Positions 1-9,171 of a stretch of DNA of 64,000 bases are shown here, in pieces. The DNA comes from Methylobacterium soli (GTDB taxonomy: Bacteria; Pseudomonadota; Alphaproteobacteria; Rhizobiales; Beijerinckiaceae), in NCBI RefSeq assembly GCF_008806385.1, contig NZ_VZZK01000001.1, forward strand, positions 62,001 through 126,000, read 5' to 3'. Every line of letters starts with the position of its first letter. The stretch's first letter is position 1. The position numbers and the translations under genes were made by a program. The notes beneath the pieces were generated by a model that saw nothing but the letters and a program-made list of their open reading frames with translations, was not told the origin of the DNA and did no database searches.

Positions 1-27
1 TCCGCGAAGACAGGGAGAGACGCACGC

Positions 28-1821
28 GTGACGACGCTGAAAACGACGCCGCAGCTGCCCGACATCGAGGCCCTGTCGCGGAACGCAAGCCTGTTCGTGG
101 AGCAATTCGGCCGCACCGCCGCCACCTACATGAAACCCCTCGAAGGCGACGGCATCCCGACGGGCCCGTCGGAGGAGGTCGGCGACGTGGTGCGGACCCT
201 CGGCACCGTGGCGGAGAAGTGGCTCGCGGATCCGCAGAAGACCCTCGAGGCCCAGGCGAAGCTGAGCGAGGCCTTCATCACGCTCTGGGGCTCGACCTGG
301 TTTCGCATGCAGGGCGAGGCGCCCCAGCCGGTCGCCGTGCCGGAGCCGAAGGACAACCGCTTCGCCCACGCGGATTGGACCACGAACCCGGTCTTCGATT
401 TCCTCAAGCAGAGCTACCTGATCACCTCCCGCTGGGCGGAAGGCCTCGTGGAGGGAGCCGAGGGCATCGACGACCACACCCGCCACAAGGCGCAGTTCTA
501 CCTGCGCCAGATCGTGGGCGCGCTCTCGCCCTCGAACTTCGTCCTGACCAATCCCGAGCTCCTGCGCCACACCCTGGAGGAGAACGGCGCCAACCTCGTG
601 CGCGGCATGAAGATGCTGGCGGAGGACATCGAGGCCGGCAAGGGCGAGCTGCGCGTGCGCCAGACCGATCCGTCGAGCTTCGAGGTCGGCCGCAACGTGG
701 CGGTGACGCCGGGCGAGGTGGTGTTCCGCAACGACCTGATGGAGCTGATCCAGTACGCGCCGCAGACCGAGACGGTGCTGAAACGCCCGTTCCTGATCGT
801 GCCGCCCTGGATCAACAAGTTCTACATCCTCGATCTCAATGCGCAGAAGAGCCTGATCGGCTGGATGGTGTCGCAGGGCCTGACCGTCTTCTGCATCTCC
901 TGGGTCAATCCGGACGAGCGCCACGCGCAGAAGGATTTCGAGAGCTACATGCGCGAGGGGATCGAGGCGGCGATCGACGCGATCGGCGCCGCGACCGGCG
1001 AGAGCGAGGTGGCCGCCGCCGGCTACTGCGTCGGCGGAACCCTGCTCGCCGTGACGCTCGCGATGCAGGCCGCCACCGGCAACAAGCGCATCAAGAGCGC
1101 GACGCTGCTGACCACGCAGGTCGATTTCACCCATGCGGGCGACCTCAAGGTCTTCGCCGACGAGGAGCAGATCAAGGGCATCGAGGCTCGGATGGCCAAG
1201 CAGGGCTATCTCGATGGGGCCCGCATGGCGAACGCCTTCAACATGCTGCGGCCCAACGACCTGATCTGGTCCTACGTGGTCAACAACTACGTCAAGGGGA
1301 AGGCCCCGATGGCCTTCGACCTGCTCTACTGGAACGCCGACGCCACCCGGATGCCGGCCGCCAACCACTCGTTCTACCTGCGCAACTGCTACCTCGAGAA
1401 CAATCTCGCCAAGGGCAAGATGGTGCTCGGCAATGTCCGCCTCGACCTCAAGAAGGTGAAGGTGCCGATCTTCAACCTCGCGACCCGCGAGGATCACATC
1501 GCGCCCGCCCTCTCGGTCTTCGAGGGCTCGGCCAAGTTCGGCGGCAAGGTCGATTACGTGCTGGCGGGCTCCGGCCATATCGCGGGCGTCGTCAACCCGC
1601 CCGCGAAGCCGAAATACGGCTACTGGACCGGCGGCCCGGCCAAGGGCCGCCTGGAGGACTGGATCGCGGCGGCCACCGAGAACAAGGGCTCCTGGTGGCC
1701 CTATTGGTTCTCGTGGCTGGAGAAGCAGGCCCCCGCGCGCGTGCCCGCCCGCATCCCGGGCAGCGGCGGCCTCGCGTCGCTCGGCCCGGCCCCGGGCACC
1801 TATGTCCGCATGAAGGCCTGA
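28..1821 (+). CDS. phaC: class I poly(3-hydroxyalkanoate) synthase PhaC
   Basis: Polymerises 3-hydroxyacyl-CoA into PHB/PHA at the carbon-storage granule. The 597-residue length fits class I synthases. An N-terminal PhaC_N region precedes an alpha/beta-hydrolase core with the lipase-like box G-Y-C-V-G-G; Cys334 is the expected nucleophile, with Asp489 (motif REDH) and His517 (motif GSGH) completing the triad in family order and spacing. The start is GTG at 28, preceded by a purine-rich GGGAGAG. It converges on the FadL-type gene with a shared hairpin between them. PHB metabolism shares acetoacetyl/crotonyl-CoA intermediates with the ethylmalonyl-CoA pathway genes at 35-39 kb. Confidence 0.97.
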   Translation: MTTLKTTPQLPDIEALSRNASLFVEQFGRTAATYMKPLEGDGIPTGPSEEVGDVVRTLGTVAEKWLADPQKTLEAQAKLSEAFITLWGSTWFRMQGEAPQPVAVPEPKDNRFAHADWTTNPVFDFLKQSYLITSRWAEGLVEGAEGIDDHTRHKAQFYLRQIVGALSPSNFVLTNPELLRHTLEENGANLVRGMKMLAEDIEAGKGELRVRQTDPSSFEVGRNVAVTPGEVVFRNDLMELIQYAPQTETVLKRPFLIVPPWINKFYILDLNAQKSLIGWMVSQGLTVFCISWVNPDERHAQKDFESYMREGIEAAIDAIGAATGESEVAAAGYCVGGTLLAVTLAMQAATGNKRIKSATLLTTQVDFTHAGDLKVFADEEQIKGIEARMAKQGYLDGARMANAFNMLRPNDLIWSYVVNNYVKGKAPMAFDLLYWNADATRMPAANHSFYLRNCYLENNLAKGKMVLGNVRLDLKKVKVPIFNLATREDHIAPALSVFEGSAKFGGKVDYVLAGSGHIAGVVNPPAKPKYGYWTGGPAKGRLEDWIAAATENKGSWWPYWFSWLEKQAPARVPARIPGSGGLASLGPAPGTYVRMKA

Positions 1822-1842
1822 GGCAGCCTCGCCCGGCGCCCA

Positions 1843-1881
1843 TGAAAGAGGCCGGCGGGGAGCCCCCGCCGGCCTCTTTCA
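1843..1881. terminator. bidirectional hairpin terminator between phaC and fadL-like gene
   Basis: A perfect 18-bp stem with a 3-nt loop lies 22 nt after the phaC stop and 74 nt after the stop of the convergent porin gene. The outer stem is A/T-containing (GAAAG paired with CTTTC). There is no long T run, so intrinsic termination is inferred from the hairpin and its place between converging genes. Confidence 0.75.
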
Positions 1882-1954
1882 CGTCGTATCGGGTGTCTTA
1901 CTGCATCGCCTTCGTGCCGCGCCGGCACGCAAGGCTCCGCGTCGATCCCTGCCC

Positions 1955-3304
1955 TCAGTACTTGCGGATCAGGGGCGCGGGCGCCGCGACCGGGGCCGGA
2001 TCGCCGAAGACGTAGCGGAAGCCCACCGACACGATGTCGGCGCTGCCGTCGGCCACGCCCGCGAAGGCGATGCTCTGGCCGATGGCGTTGCGGCTGTCGT
2101 AGTCGCGGCCGATGCCCGCCAGGATGCGCGACTTGTCGAGGAACAGGTGCGAGTAGGCGAAGTTCAGGGTCAGCTTCTCGCTCCAGCGGTAGCTCGCGCC
2201 GACCGCGAGGTTCACGCGGTCGTTGTCGGGCAGGCGCACCGAGCGGTTCGAGAAGTCGATCGGCGATACCTCGTAGGAGACGCCCGCCCGCAGGGTCAGG
2301 TTCTGCGACCAATCGTACTCGCCGCCGATGGAGTAGGTGAAGCCGTCCTTGTAGTTCAGCGGCAGGACGTTCACCGGCACGCCGCGCGCCACCGAGACGA
2401 CCCCGATCGTGCCGAGCCGGGTCCAGTTGTCCCACTCGAAGCCGAGATTCAGCCGGAGATTCGGGGCGACGGCCTGGGTCAGGCCGACGCTGAGCTTCTC
2501 GGGGGTGTTGAGGTTGGCGCGGACCTGCCCGCCGAGGGGCGCCAGGGACAGGAGCGGCACGCCGATCGAGCCCTCGATGTCGTGATGGACCGAGGAGCGG
2601 TAGCCGACGCCGAAGGCGGTTCCGGCCCAGGGCGTGATCAGCGCGCCGGCCGTGAAGCCGACGCCCCAGGAATCACCCTTGAGGAAGGAGCTCGGCAGGG
2701 CGCCCGGCGGGAGCAGCGGCGTCAGCGGCACGGCCTGGCGCAGGGTCAGGCGGAAATACTCGATATTCGGGCCGGCCGCGACCGAGAGCCAATCATTGAC
2801 CTTGAAGCCGACGACCGGGTTGAAGGCGAGCGAGAAGATGCGGCTCGAGCGCCCGTAGACCTCGCCGGCCCAGACGTCGCGCGGCTTGGTCACGAGGCCG
2901 AAGGGGGCGCCGGTCTGGATGCCGATCCAGAGGCGCTCGTTGAGCTGATAGGAGGTCGCGCCGGAGGGCAGCACCGCGCCCTGCCCGATATCGCCCGAGC
3001 CGCCGAGGCCCGCGAAGGCCGGGGTGGTGCCGGCGGTCGGGGTGATCTTGCCCGAGAGATTGACGAAGGTGAGGTTCTGCTCGGTGACCCAGCCCGGGCT
3101 CATCGTCACGGTGGCGGGGTTCCAGAACAGCGAGGAGACGCCGCCGCTGCCCGAGGCCGCGCCCGCGTCCGCCATGCCGGCCGCGACCGTGCTCTGCTCG
3201 CGCAACCCGAAGGCGCCCGCCTTCGCATCGCTCACGCCGAGCGCCAGCACCGCTCCGGACACGCCCGCCAGCGCCAGAGCGCGAGCGCGAAGATTCCCCA
3301 CCAT
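1955..3304 (-). CDS. OmpP1/FadL family outer-membrane transporter
   Basis: Predicted 14-stranded beta-barrel channel for hydrophobic substrates such as long-chain fatty acids. I use the ATG ending at 3304 (MVGNLRAR...) because it places a clean signal peptide at the N-terminus, cleaved near AKA|GAFGLREQ; the frame stays open 33 codons further but those lack signal-peptide character. The mature protein starts with the G-A-F/A-G-L-R-E-Q hatch sequence typical of the family, and the C-terminus has alternating amphipathic strands ending in an aromatic-containing strand (VGFRYVFGD). About 449 residues. Substrate is unknown. Confidence 0.9.
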   Translation of the reverse strand: MVGNLRARALALAGVSGAVLALGVSDAKAGAFGLREQSTVAAGMADAGAASGSGGVSSLFWNPATVTMSPGWVTEQNLTFVNLSGKITPTAGTTPAFAGLGGSGDIGQGAVLPSGATSYQLNERLWIGIQTGAPFGLVTKPRDVWAGEVYGRSSRIFSLAFNPVVGFKVNDWLSVAAGPNIEYFRLTLRQAVPLTPLLPPGALPSSFLKGDSWGVGFTAGALITPWAGTAFGVGYRSSVHHDIEGSIGVPLLSLAPLGGQVRANLNTPEKLSVGLTQAVAPNLRLNLGFEWDNWTRLGTIGVVSVARGVPVNVLPLNYKDGFTYSIGGEYDWSQNLTLRAGVSYEVSPIDFSNRSVRLPDNDRVNLAVGASYRWSEKLTLNFAYSHLFLDKSRILAGIGRDYDSRNAIGQSIAFAGVADGSADIVSVGFRYVFGDPAPVAAPAPLIRKY

Positions 3305-3703
3305 GACCGTTCCCACGCTCGATTGTGGCGTCCTGCTTCCCCGTCCCCAGTACGGGTGCAACGCCTTGGGCAGAACATTGCCCTGCTTGCGGTCACTTCG
3401 CAATCCCGAGATGAGAACTTGATAGTTAAGATGTGAATTGAACTTTCACTGTGGTTTTAAAGTAAATCCGCCGGTTCGGTAATTTCCGTACCGACACGCG
3501 AAGATTCGTTCATATCTAAACCTTCTGCATCCTCGTGCAGGCTGGGCTGTCGAAACCGCGGGTTCGGCGGTTTTGTGCAGATCGTGTGGGATTCCCGCAA
3601 CATTCCGAAACCGGGCGGCGCGCGCAGCGCTTGACCCCGGCGGCGCCCGGACCACGTTGGGAGGAGAACTGGGTTCGAACGGCGTCGACGGAGCGTGTGA
3701 GCG
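3305..3703. promoter_or_regulatory. divergent regulatory region, fadL-like / FAH-family genes
   Basis: A 399-bp gene-free stretch between divergent genes. Positions 3410-3520 are clearly AT-richer than the flanks, as expected for promoters in a GC-rich genome. A perfect inverted repeat TCGGTA-N7-TACCGA lies at 3476-3494 and could be an operator. I cannot assign -35/-10 boxes with confidence. Confidence 0.5.
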
Positions 3704-4588
3704 ATGAAACTGGTGCGTCACGGAGCGAATGGCGACGAGAAGCCCGGGCTCGTCGACCGGCAGGGCGGCCTGCGCGACCTGTCGAGCGTCGTGCGGGACC
3801 TGTGCGGACCCGCCCTCTCGCCGGACGCCCTCGACCGGCTCCGCAGGATCGATCCCGAGACGCTGCCGCTGCTGCCGGCGGGCACGCGCCTCGGCCCCTG
3901 CGTCGGCGGCACGCGCAACTTCATCGCGATCGGGCTCAACTTCGCCGACCATGCGGCGGAGACCGGCGCGCCGATCCCGTCCGAGCCGATCGTCTTCAAC
4001 AAGGCGCCCTCCTGCCTGTCGGGCGCCAACGACCCGGTGATCCTGCCCAAGGGCTCCGCCAAGACCGATTGGGAGGTGGAGCTCGCGGTCGTGATCGGCG
4101 CGAAGGCGTCCTACGTCCACGCCAACGAGGCGATGGATTACGTGGCGGGGTTCTGCGTCTGCAACGATCTCTCCGAGCGCGAGTACCAGTTCGACCGGGG
4201 CGGCACCTGGACCAAGGGCAAGGGCTGCCCGACCTTCGGGCCTCTCGGGCCCTGGCTGGTGACTCCGGACGAGATCCCGGACCTCGGCAATCTCGGCCTC
4301 TGGCTCGACGTCAACGGCGAGCGGATGCAGACCGGGTCGACCGGCACGATGATCTTCGACGTGCCCCAGATCGTCGCCTATCTCTCGCATTTCATGATGC
4401 TGGAGCCCGGCGACGTGATCACCACCGGCACGCCGCCCGGCGTCGGCCTCGGCCGCAAGCCGCCGCGCTACCTCAAGAACGGCGACGTCATCACCCTCGG
4501 CATCGATGGTCTCGGCGCGCAGCGCCAGGAGGTGATCGCCTTCGACGACTGGACCGCGAAGGTGGCGGCGGGCGAGCCGACGAATTGA
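3704..4588 (+). CDS. fumarylacetoacetate hydrolase (FAH) family protein
   Basis: A 294-residue member of the FAH superfamily, which hydrolyses or decarboxylates diketo or ureidoglycolate-like acids using a divalent metal. The metal triad is visible: Glu124 and Glu126 (DWEVEL) and Asp155 (CNDLSERE). The downstream GTPxGVGLG and KxGD motifs are also those of the family. Closest in character to the ureidoglycolate lyase / 2,4-diketo-3-deoxy-L-fuconate hydrolase group, but the substrate cannot be read from sequence. The ATG at 3704 follows a GGAG at about 3690. It precedes bioB by 50 nt; no functional link is evident. Confidence 0.9.
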   Translation: MKLVRHGANGDEKPGLVDRQGGLRDLSSVVRDLCGPALSPDALDRLRRIDPETLPLLPAGTRLGPCVGGTRNFIAIGLNFADHAAETGAPIPSEPIVFNKAPSCLSGANDPVILPKGSAKTDWEVELAVVIGAKASYVHANEAMDYVAGFCVCNDLSEREYQFDRGGTWTKGKGCPTFGPLGPWLVTPDEIPDLGNLGLWLDVNGERMQTGSTGTMIFDVPQIVAYLSHFMMLEPGDVITTGTPPGVGLGRKPPRYLKNGDVITLGIDGLGAQRQEVIAFDDWTAKVAAGEPTN

Positions 4589-4638
4589 GGGCCGGCCCGG
4601 CGTCTTGATTTTCCGGCCGAGTTCCGCCTCATGGGCGC

Positions 4639-5670
4639 ATGACGCAGATCTCGGCCCCCGCTTCCCCCTTCGCCAACGCCCTGCCCGTCGCGGTGAAGCC
4701 CGTGATCCGCCACGATTGGAGCGTGGCCGAGATCCAGGCGATCCACGACTTGCCGCTCCTCGATCTCGTCTTCCGCGCGGCCGAGATTCATCGCGCGCAC
4801 AACGATCCGGCCGATATCCAGCGGGCGAGCCTGCTCTCGATCAAGACCGGCGGCTGCCCGGAAGATTGCGCCTATTGCCCGCAATCGGCCCATCACAAGG
4901 GGACCGGCATGGCCCGCGAGCGGCTGATGCCGGTCGAGACGGTGCTGCGGGAGGCCGCCGCCGCCAAGGAAGCGGGCGCGCATCGCTTCTGCATGGGCGC
5001 GGCCTGGCGCCAGCCCAAGGACGGGCCGGAATTCGACGCGGTGCTCGCCATGGTGCGGGGCGTGCGCGGCCTCGGCATGGAGGCCTGCGTCACCCTCGGG
5101 ATGCTGACGCCGGACCAGGCGCGGCGCCTCGCCGAGGCCGGGCTCACCTCCTACAACCACAATCTCGATACCGGTCCGGACTTCTACGGCGACATCATCT
5201 CGACGCGCAGCTACGCGGACCGCCTTACAACCCTCGAGAACGTGCGCGAGGCCGGGATCGGGGTCTGCTGCGGCGGCATCGTCGGCATGGGCGAGGGCGT
5301 GAAGGACCGCGCCGCCATGCTGCAGGTTCTGGCCAACCACGCGCCGCATCCCGAGAGCGTGCCGATCAACGCCCTCGTGGCCGTCGAGGGCACGCCGCTG
5401 GAGGACCAGCCGCCGGTCGACCCCCTCGACCTCGTGCGCATGTGCGCCACCGCCCGCATCGTGATGCCGCGCGCCCGGGTGCGCCTCAGCGCCGGCCGCA
5501 AGGGCCTGACCCGCGAGGCCCAGATCCTGTGCTTCCTCGCCGGGGCGAACTCGATCTTCTACGGCGAGCGGCTCTTGACGACCGCCAACAACGAGACCGA
5601 TTCCGACGCCGCCTTGCTGCGCGATATCGGCATCACCGTGCCGGGCCTGACCCTGGCGGCGGCCGAGTAG
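4639..5670 (+). CDS. bioB: biotin synthase BioB
   Basis: Radical SAM enzyme that inserts sulfur into dethiobiotin, the last step of biotin synthesis. The radical [4Fe-4S] ligands are Cys73-x3-Cys77-x2-Cys80 (CPEDCAYC). The family motifs YNHNLDT, the RxxSAGR motif (Arg of the [2Fe-2S] site) and [12 protein letters not shown] follow in order. 343 residues, normal length. No other bio genes adjoin it. The Shine-Dalgarno is weak before the ATG at 4639. Confidence 0.98.
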   Translation: MTQISAPASPFANALPVAVKPVIRHDWSVAEIQAIHDLPLLDLVFRAAEIHRAHNDPADIQRASLLSIKTGGCPEDCAYCPQSAHHKGTGMARERLMPVETVLREAAAAKEAGAHRFCMGAAWRQPKDGPEFDAVLAMVRGVRGLGMEACVTLGMLTPDQARRLAEAGLTSYNHNLDTGPDFYGDIISTRSYADRLTTLENVREAGIGVCCGGIVGMGEGVKDRAAMLQVLANHAPHPESVPINALVAVEGTPLEDQPPVDPLDLVRMCATARIVMPRARVRLSAGRKGLTREAQILCFLAGANSIFYGERLLTTANNETDSDAALLRDIGITVPGLTLAAAE

Positions 5671-5695
5671 GCGCCGGGCCCGAGCGCCGGTTCAA

Positions 5696-5715
5696 GGCCG
5701 GCCCGAAGGCCGGTT
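5696..5715. terminator. GC-rich hairpin between bioB and convergent kinase gene
   Basis: CCGGCC-CGAA-GGCCGG forms a 6-bp stem (plus G-T pairs) with a stable CGAA tetraloop between the two converging stop codons. The 45-bp spacer is built of repeated GGCCGG elements. Role as a bidirectional terminator is inferred. Confidence 0.4.
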
Positions 5716-7218
5716 CTAGGCCGGCCCAGGAATCCAGTCCGGCAGCGTGATCCGGAAGCAGGCGCCCGGCACGCTGTCGTCGAGGCGCAGCGTGCCGCCA
5801 TTGAGCTCGATCAGCTCCGCCGCGATCGCGAGGCCGAGCCCGGTGCCGCCCGCCCGCATCGAGCCCTGGAAGGGTGCGAACAGGTGGGCCTTCGCCCGGT
5901 CGGGCAGGCCCGGCCCGTTATCGGCGACCAGGATCGTCACCGAGCCGGAGCCGACGCCGCCCTGGCGCGTCGCGACGACGGACACTTCCGGGTCGCCCCC
6001 GCTCGCGCCCGCCGCATCGAGGGCCTGGACGGCGTTGCGCACGAGGTTCGTCAGGGCCCGCGAGAGCTGTTCGGGATCGGCGCAGATCTGGAGCCCCGAG
6101 GGGACGCGCTCCCGCAGGCTCACCCGCGAGCCCGTCGTCAGCCCCGCGAGATCCGGCAGGTCGGCCAGGATCGGGGCCAGCAGGACGAGGCGGCGCTGGG
6201 GATGGCGTTCCGTGGCGCGCCCGTAGGCGAGCGTCGCCTCGCAGAACCGGATCGCGCGCCCGAGGGTCGCGACGAGGCGCGGGGCCACGCGCTGGACCGT
6301 CAGGTCGGCGGCCCCTTCGAGGCGGTCCCCGAGAAGCTGCGCCGTCGTCAGCAGATTGCGGAGTTCGTGGTTGATCTTGCTGACCGCGAGGCCGAGCTCG
6401 GCCAGCCGGCGCTTCTCGCGCAGCTCCGAGGCGAGCGCCCGCTCCATCCGAGCCAGAGCCGTCTCGGCAAGCCCGATCTCGTCGGTGCGGTTGCTCGGCG
6501 CGATGATGCGGTCGAGGCTCTCCGGATCGTCCGCGAAGGCCGTGATGTTGCGCGCGAGGCGGCGCACGGGCTCGACGATGACGTGCCGCAGCACGAGGAA
6601 GACGAGGCTCGCGGCGGCGGCCGCGATGATCAGGGACGAGACCAGCAGGCGGATCGAGAATTCGACGATCGCCGCGCGCAAGGGGGCTTCCTCGAGCAGG
6701 ATCTCGACCAGATCGAACCCGTCCCGCCCCTGGCCGACCACCCGGATCGGCGCGTCCGCCGGCGCGATCAGGGTCCGCCACGAGCCGCGGATCGAATCCC
6801 ACCAGCTGTCCCGCCGCAGGTCGACCATGTCGGAGACCGCGCTCGGCATCGTATCGACGGCGAGCAGCCGGCGCGTGCCCTGCCCCCGCACCGCGATCGC
6901 CCGCGCGCCGACGCCGGTGAGCAGGCGGCGCGCCAGCTCGTCCGAGACCGCCTGCCCGGGACTCGCATCGAGGACCAGGGCCGCGACCTGAGCGGCGGCG
7001 ATCCGGTCGGACAGCCACATCAACCGGTAATTCGCCACCGCCGGCACGTAGATCAGGACTTCGGCGACCGCCACGAAGGCGACGGTGAGCAGGAACAGGC
7101 GCCCCGAAAGCCCGAGCCGGCGCCCCATTCCCGGTGTGGCCTCCCGCACAGGTCCCGACGCGGCCGCAGGCGCGATCGCCTGCGCCGTCTCGGTCTCCGA
7201 ACGCGTACTCACACCCAT
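5716..7218 (-). CDS. two-transmembrane sensor histidine kinase (orphan)
   Basis: Membrane sensor kinase of about 500 residues. A long N-terminal tail leads to TM1 (about 38-60), a periplasmic sensor domain of roughly 125 residues, TM2 (about 188-213), a HAMP-like linker, an HisKA domain with the phospho-acceptor in KINHELRN (His284), and a HATPase domain with N-box NLVRNAVQAL, DNGPGLP and GGTGLGL. Start taken at the ATG ending at 7218 because AGGGGC lies just upstream; the frame remains open for 24 more codons. No response regulator gene adjoins it, so partner and signal are unknown. Confidence 0.9.
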   Translation of the reverse strand: MGVSTRSETETAQAIAPAAASGPVREATPGMGRRLGLSGRLFLLTVAFVAVAEVLIYVPAVANYRLMWLSDRIAAAQVAALVLDASPGQAVSDELARRLLTGVGARAIAVRGQGTRRLLAVDTMPSAVSDMVDLRRDSWWDSIRGSWRTLIAPADAPIRVVGQGRDGFDLVEILLEEAPLRAAIVEFSIRLLVSSLIIAAAAASLVFLVLRHVIVEPVRRLARNITAFADDPESLDRIIAPSNRTDEIGLAETALARMERALASELREKRRLAELGLAVSKINHELRNLLTTAQLLGDRLEGAADLTVQRVAPRLVATLGRAIRFCEATLAYGRATERHPQRRLVLLAPILADLPDLAGLTTGSRVSLRERVPSGLQICADPEQLSRALTNLVRNAVQALDAAGASGGDPEVSVVATRQGGVGSGSVTILVADNGPGLPDRAKAHLFAPFQGSMRAGGTGLGLAIAAELIELNGGTLRLDDSVPGACFRITLPDWIPGPA

Positions 7219-7601
7219 CGTGCCCCTGCGGGTCTCGTTGCGCCTCCCGCCGGCGCGGCTGCCCCGAGCCCCCTCGCCTGCCGGCCGCATGCGAGGTCGC
7301 GGCCGGCGGGGCGGTGGGCTCAGCCTTGGAAGGATGACAGATCAACCAAGTCTCTCGTTACGCGCCGGACTGCGCCGCGTCGAGGGGGGCCTCTGCTGAG
7401 CACGTGAGAACAAGATCCGGGCTTTTCCGCGTTCGAACACTTTAGGGTTGAAACGATTCTAGATTGCATTCTTCGGTGGTTTTGCATTCTGGATGCAGTT
7501 GCTTGCGATCGCGGCATCCTCGGCCGCCCGATCGGGTATTCGGGGAGATCCCGGCCGCGTCGGGCGCGGGCGCCGCGCGCGCATCGACCTTGGTCAGCCT
7601 C
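7219..7601. promoter_or_regulatory. upstream region of sensor kinase
   Basis: A 383-bp gene-free stretch upstream of the kinase and downstream of the TVP38-like gene. An AT-richer patch at about 7430-7510 contains a direct repeat TTGCATTCT at 7464-7472 and 7482-7490 (same face of the helix, 18 bp apart), the second overlapping a small inverted repeat TGCAT-N5-ATGCA (7483-7497). These could be regulator sites. No convincing promoter boxes. Confidence 0.4.
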
Positions 7602-8453
7602 TCACGGCGCGCGCCCGGAGGTCGCCGCGAAGCGGCGGCGCAGGACGACCGTGAGCAGGGAGAAGATCGCGAGTGCGGCAAGGCCGGCCAGCATCTTGGG
7701 CGAGACGAGGCTGCCCAGGGTGAGGACCTGGTCGCAGGCGCTCGAACCCGCCGCGCGGCAGGCGGCGACCGCCCGCTCATGGCCCGCCACCGCATCCTCG
7801 ATCCCGGCCCCGGTCGCCGCATACACGAAGGCGCCGGGCAGGAGGCCGAGCAGGGTGGCGAGCACGAAGGTGCGCAGGCGGACGCCGAAGGCGGCGGGCG
7901 CGAGATTGGTCATCCAGAAGGGGAAGATCGGCAGCAGGCGCAGGAACGCGATGTACCCGAAGGCATCGCGCCGGAAGCCTTCCGCCAGCCGCCCGAGGCG
8001 CGGGCCGGCTCTGCGCCGCAGGAGGTCGGCGGCCGGGCCCCGGCCGAGGGAGAACACGATGGCGGCCCCCGTCGTGGCGGAGGCGACCGCCAGGAGCGCG
8101 CCCGTGACGATGCCGAACAGGAAGCCGCAGACCATGGTCAGCACGAGCGAGGCCGGCACGGAGAGGATGACCGCGCAGACATAGACGAGGCCCGCCACCA
8201 GGATGGCGCGGGCGCGGTCCGCCTCGACATAGCTCTGGAGCCAGGCCCGGGAGGCGAGCATCCTGTCGAAGCTGAAGAGATGGTAGGCGCCCGAGGCCAG
8301 GACGGCCACGGATGCGAGGGCGAGGAGCCCGAGCGGCAGCCATCGCAGGAGCGCGCGGCCGCGATCCGGGCTCGGCGGCTCCGGATTCGGAAACGGCTCC
8401 CGCGAGGCAGAGCCCACTCCATCCTCATCGTCGTTGCGCTTCAACGGCACCAT
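7602..8453 (-). CDS. TVP38/TMEM64 (DedA-related, VTT domain) membrane protein
   Basis: A 283-residue integral membrane protein with about five to six hydrophobic segments and the VTT/SNARE-associated domain: GFLFG...A..GA...F.LGR, then the family motif FLRLLPIFPFWMTNLAPAAFG. Such proteins are thought to act in lipid scrambling or membrane homeostasis; no substrate is established here. It lies 30 nt after a PmtA-like phospholipid methyltransferase gene on the same strand, which fits a membrane-lipid theme. No good ribosome site at the ATG (8453); a GTG ending at 8417 behind GAGGA is an alternative. Confidence 0.85.
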   Translation of the reverse strand: MVPLKRNDDEDGVGSASREPFPNPEPPSPDRGRALLRWLPLGLLALASVAVLASGAYHLFSFDRMLASRAWLQSYVEADRARAILVAGLVYVCAVILSVPASLVLTMVCGFLFGIVTGALLAVASATTGAAIVFSLGRGPAADLLRRRAGPRLGRLAEGFRRDAFGYIAFLRLLPIFPFWMTNLAPAAFGVRLRTFVLATLLGLLPGAFVYAATGAGIEDAVAGHERAVAACRAAGSSACDQVLTLGSLVSPKMLAGLAALAIFSLLTVVLRRRFAATSGRAP

Positions 8454-8483
8454 CCGGCGCGCCGGCGGCTGCGATGCGCAGGC

Positions 8484-9137
8484 TCAGGCGCGCTTTCGCA
8501 TCCGCAGGATCTTGAAGAACCCGCCCGGGAAGGTCGGGGCGACGCCGATGAACTCGACGCCGTTGGCCCGCGCCCAGGCCTCGATCCGCGTGGACTTGAA
8601 GTCCGACGACCAGCCGATCTTGGTGCAGAGCGGCGCCACGATCTCCTCGACCCGGGCGACCGGCCCCTCGGTCTGGCCGAAATGGTTGGCGAGCACGATC
8701 TCGCCGCCGGGGCGCACCACGCGCAGGAACTCGGAGAGGGCGGCCTCGGGATCCGGCACCAGGGTGATGAGGAACTGGGCCACGACCGCATCGAAGGCCG
8801 CGTCGGCGTAGCCGAGCCGGCAGACATCCATCACCTGCAGGCCCTGGACATGGACGAGGCCGCGCCGGCGAACCTTGTTGCGGGCGCGGCGCAGCATGTC
8901 CTCGGAGAGATCGACCCCGCAGACGAAGCTTCCGCGCGGGTAATAGCCGAGGGACAGGCCGGTGCCGACGCCGGCCTCCAGGATCCGCGGGCCGCAGGCC
9001 ACCGCCGCCTCGACGGCCGCGCGGGCGGCCGGCTCGGTCAGCTTGTCGTAGACCACGTCGTAGACAGGGGCCCAGCGGGCGTAGGCCTTGCGCATCAGGG
9101 CCGTGCTCGGCCCAGCCTCCTGCGGCTCCCTCAGCAT
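8484..9137 (-). CDS. class I SAM-dependent methyltransferase, PmtA-like
   Basis: A soluble Rossmann-fold methyltransferase of 217 residues. SAM-binding motif I is ILEAGVGTGLSLGYYP, followed by GVDLSEDML and the post-motif VVRPGGEIVLANH. These, with the N-terminal YDVVYDKLTEP, resemble phosphatidylethanolamine N-methyltransferases of the PmtA type that make phosphatidylcholine. The start is set at the ATG ending at 9137; the longer open frame would run into mnmA. The 34-nt overlap-free distance to mnmA (ends 9172) suggests co-transcription. Without alignment, a ubiquinone-type or generic methyltransferase cannot be excluded. Confidence 0.75.
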   Translation of the reverse strand: MLREPQEAGPSTALMRKAYARWAPVYDVVYDKLTEPAARAAVEAAVACGPRILEAGVGTGLSLGYYPRGSFVCGVDLSEDMLRRARNKVRRRGLVHVQGLQVMDVCRLGYADAAFDAVVAQFLITLVPDPEAALSEFLRVVRPGGEIVLANHFGQTEGPVARVEEIVAPLCTKIGWSSDFKSTRIEAWARANGVEFIGVAPTFPGGFFKILRMRKRA

Positions 9138-9171
9138 GTTCGTCTCGATTCCGTCGTTGTGGGGCGGGGTC

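Noticed and set aside
1841..1882. Possible small RNA at the phaC-fadL hairpin
   Set aside because: The position between two converging stops is fully explained by a shared terminator.
219..2015. 598-codon open frame overlapping phaC in another frame
   Set aside because: Its product is a run of Arg/Gly/Pro/Ala without any domain, as expected from high third-position GC; phaC has the full catalytic triad.
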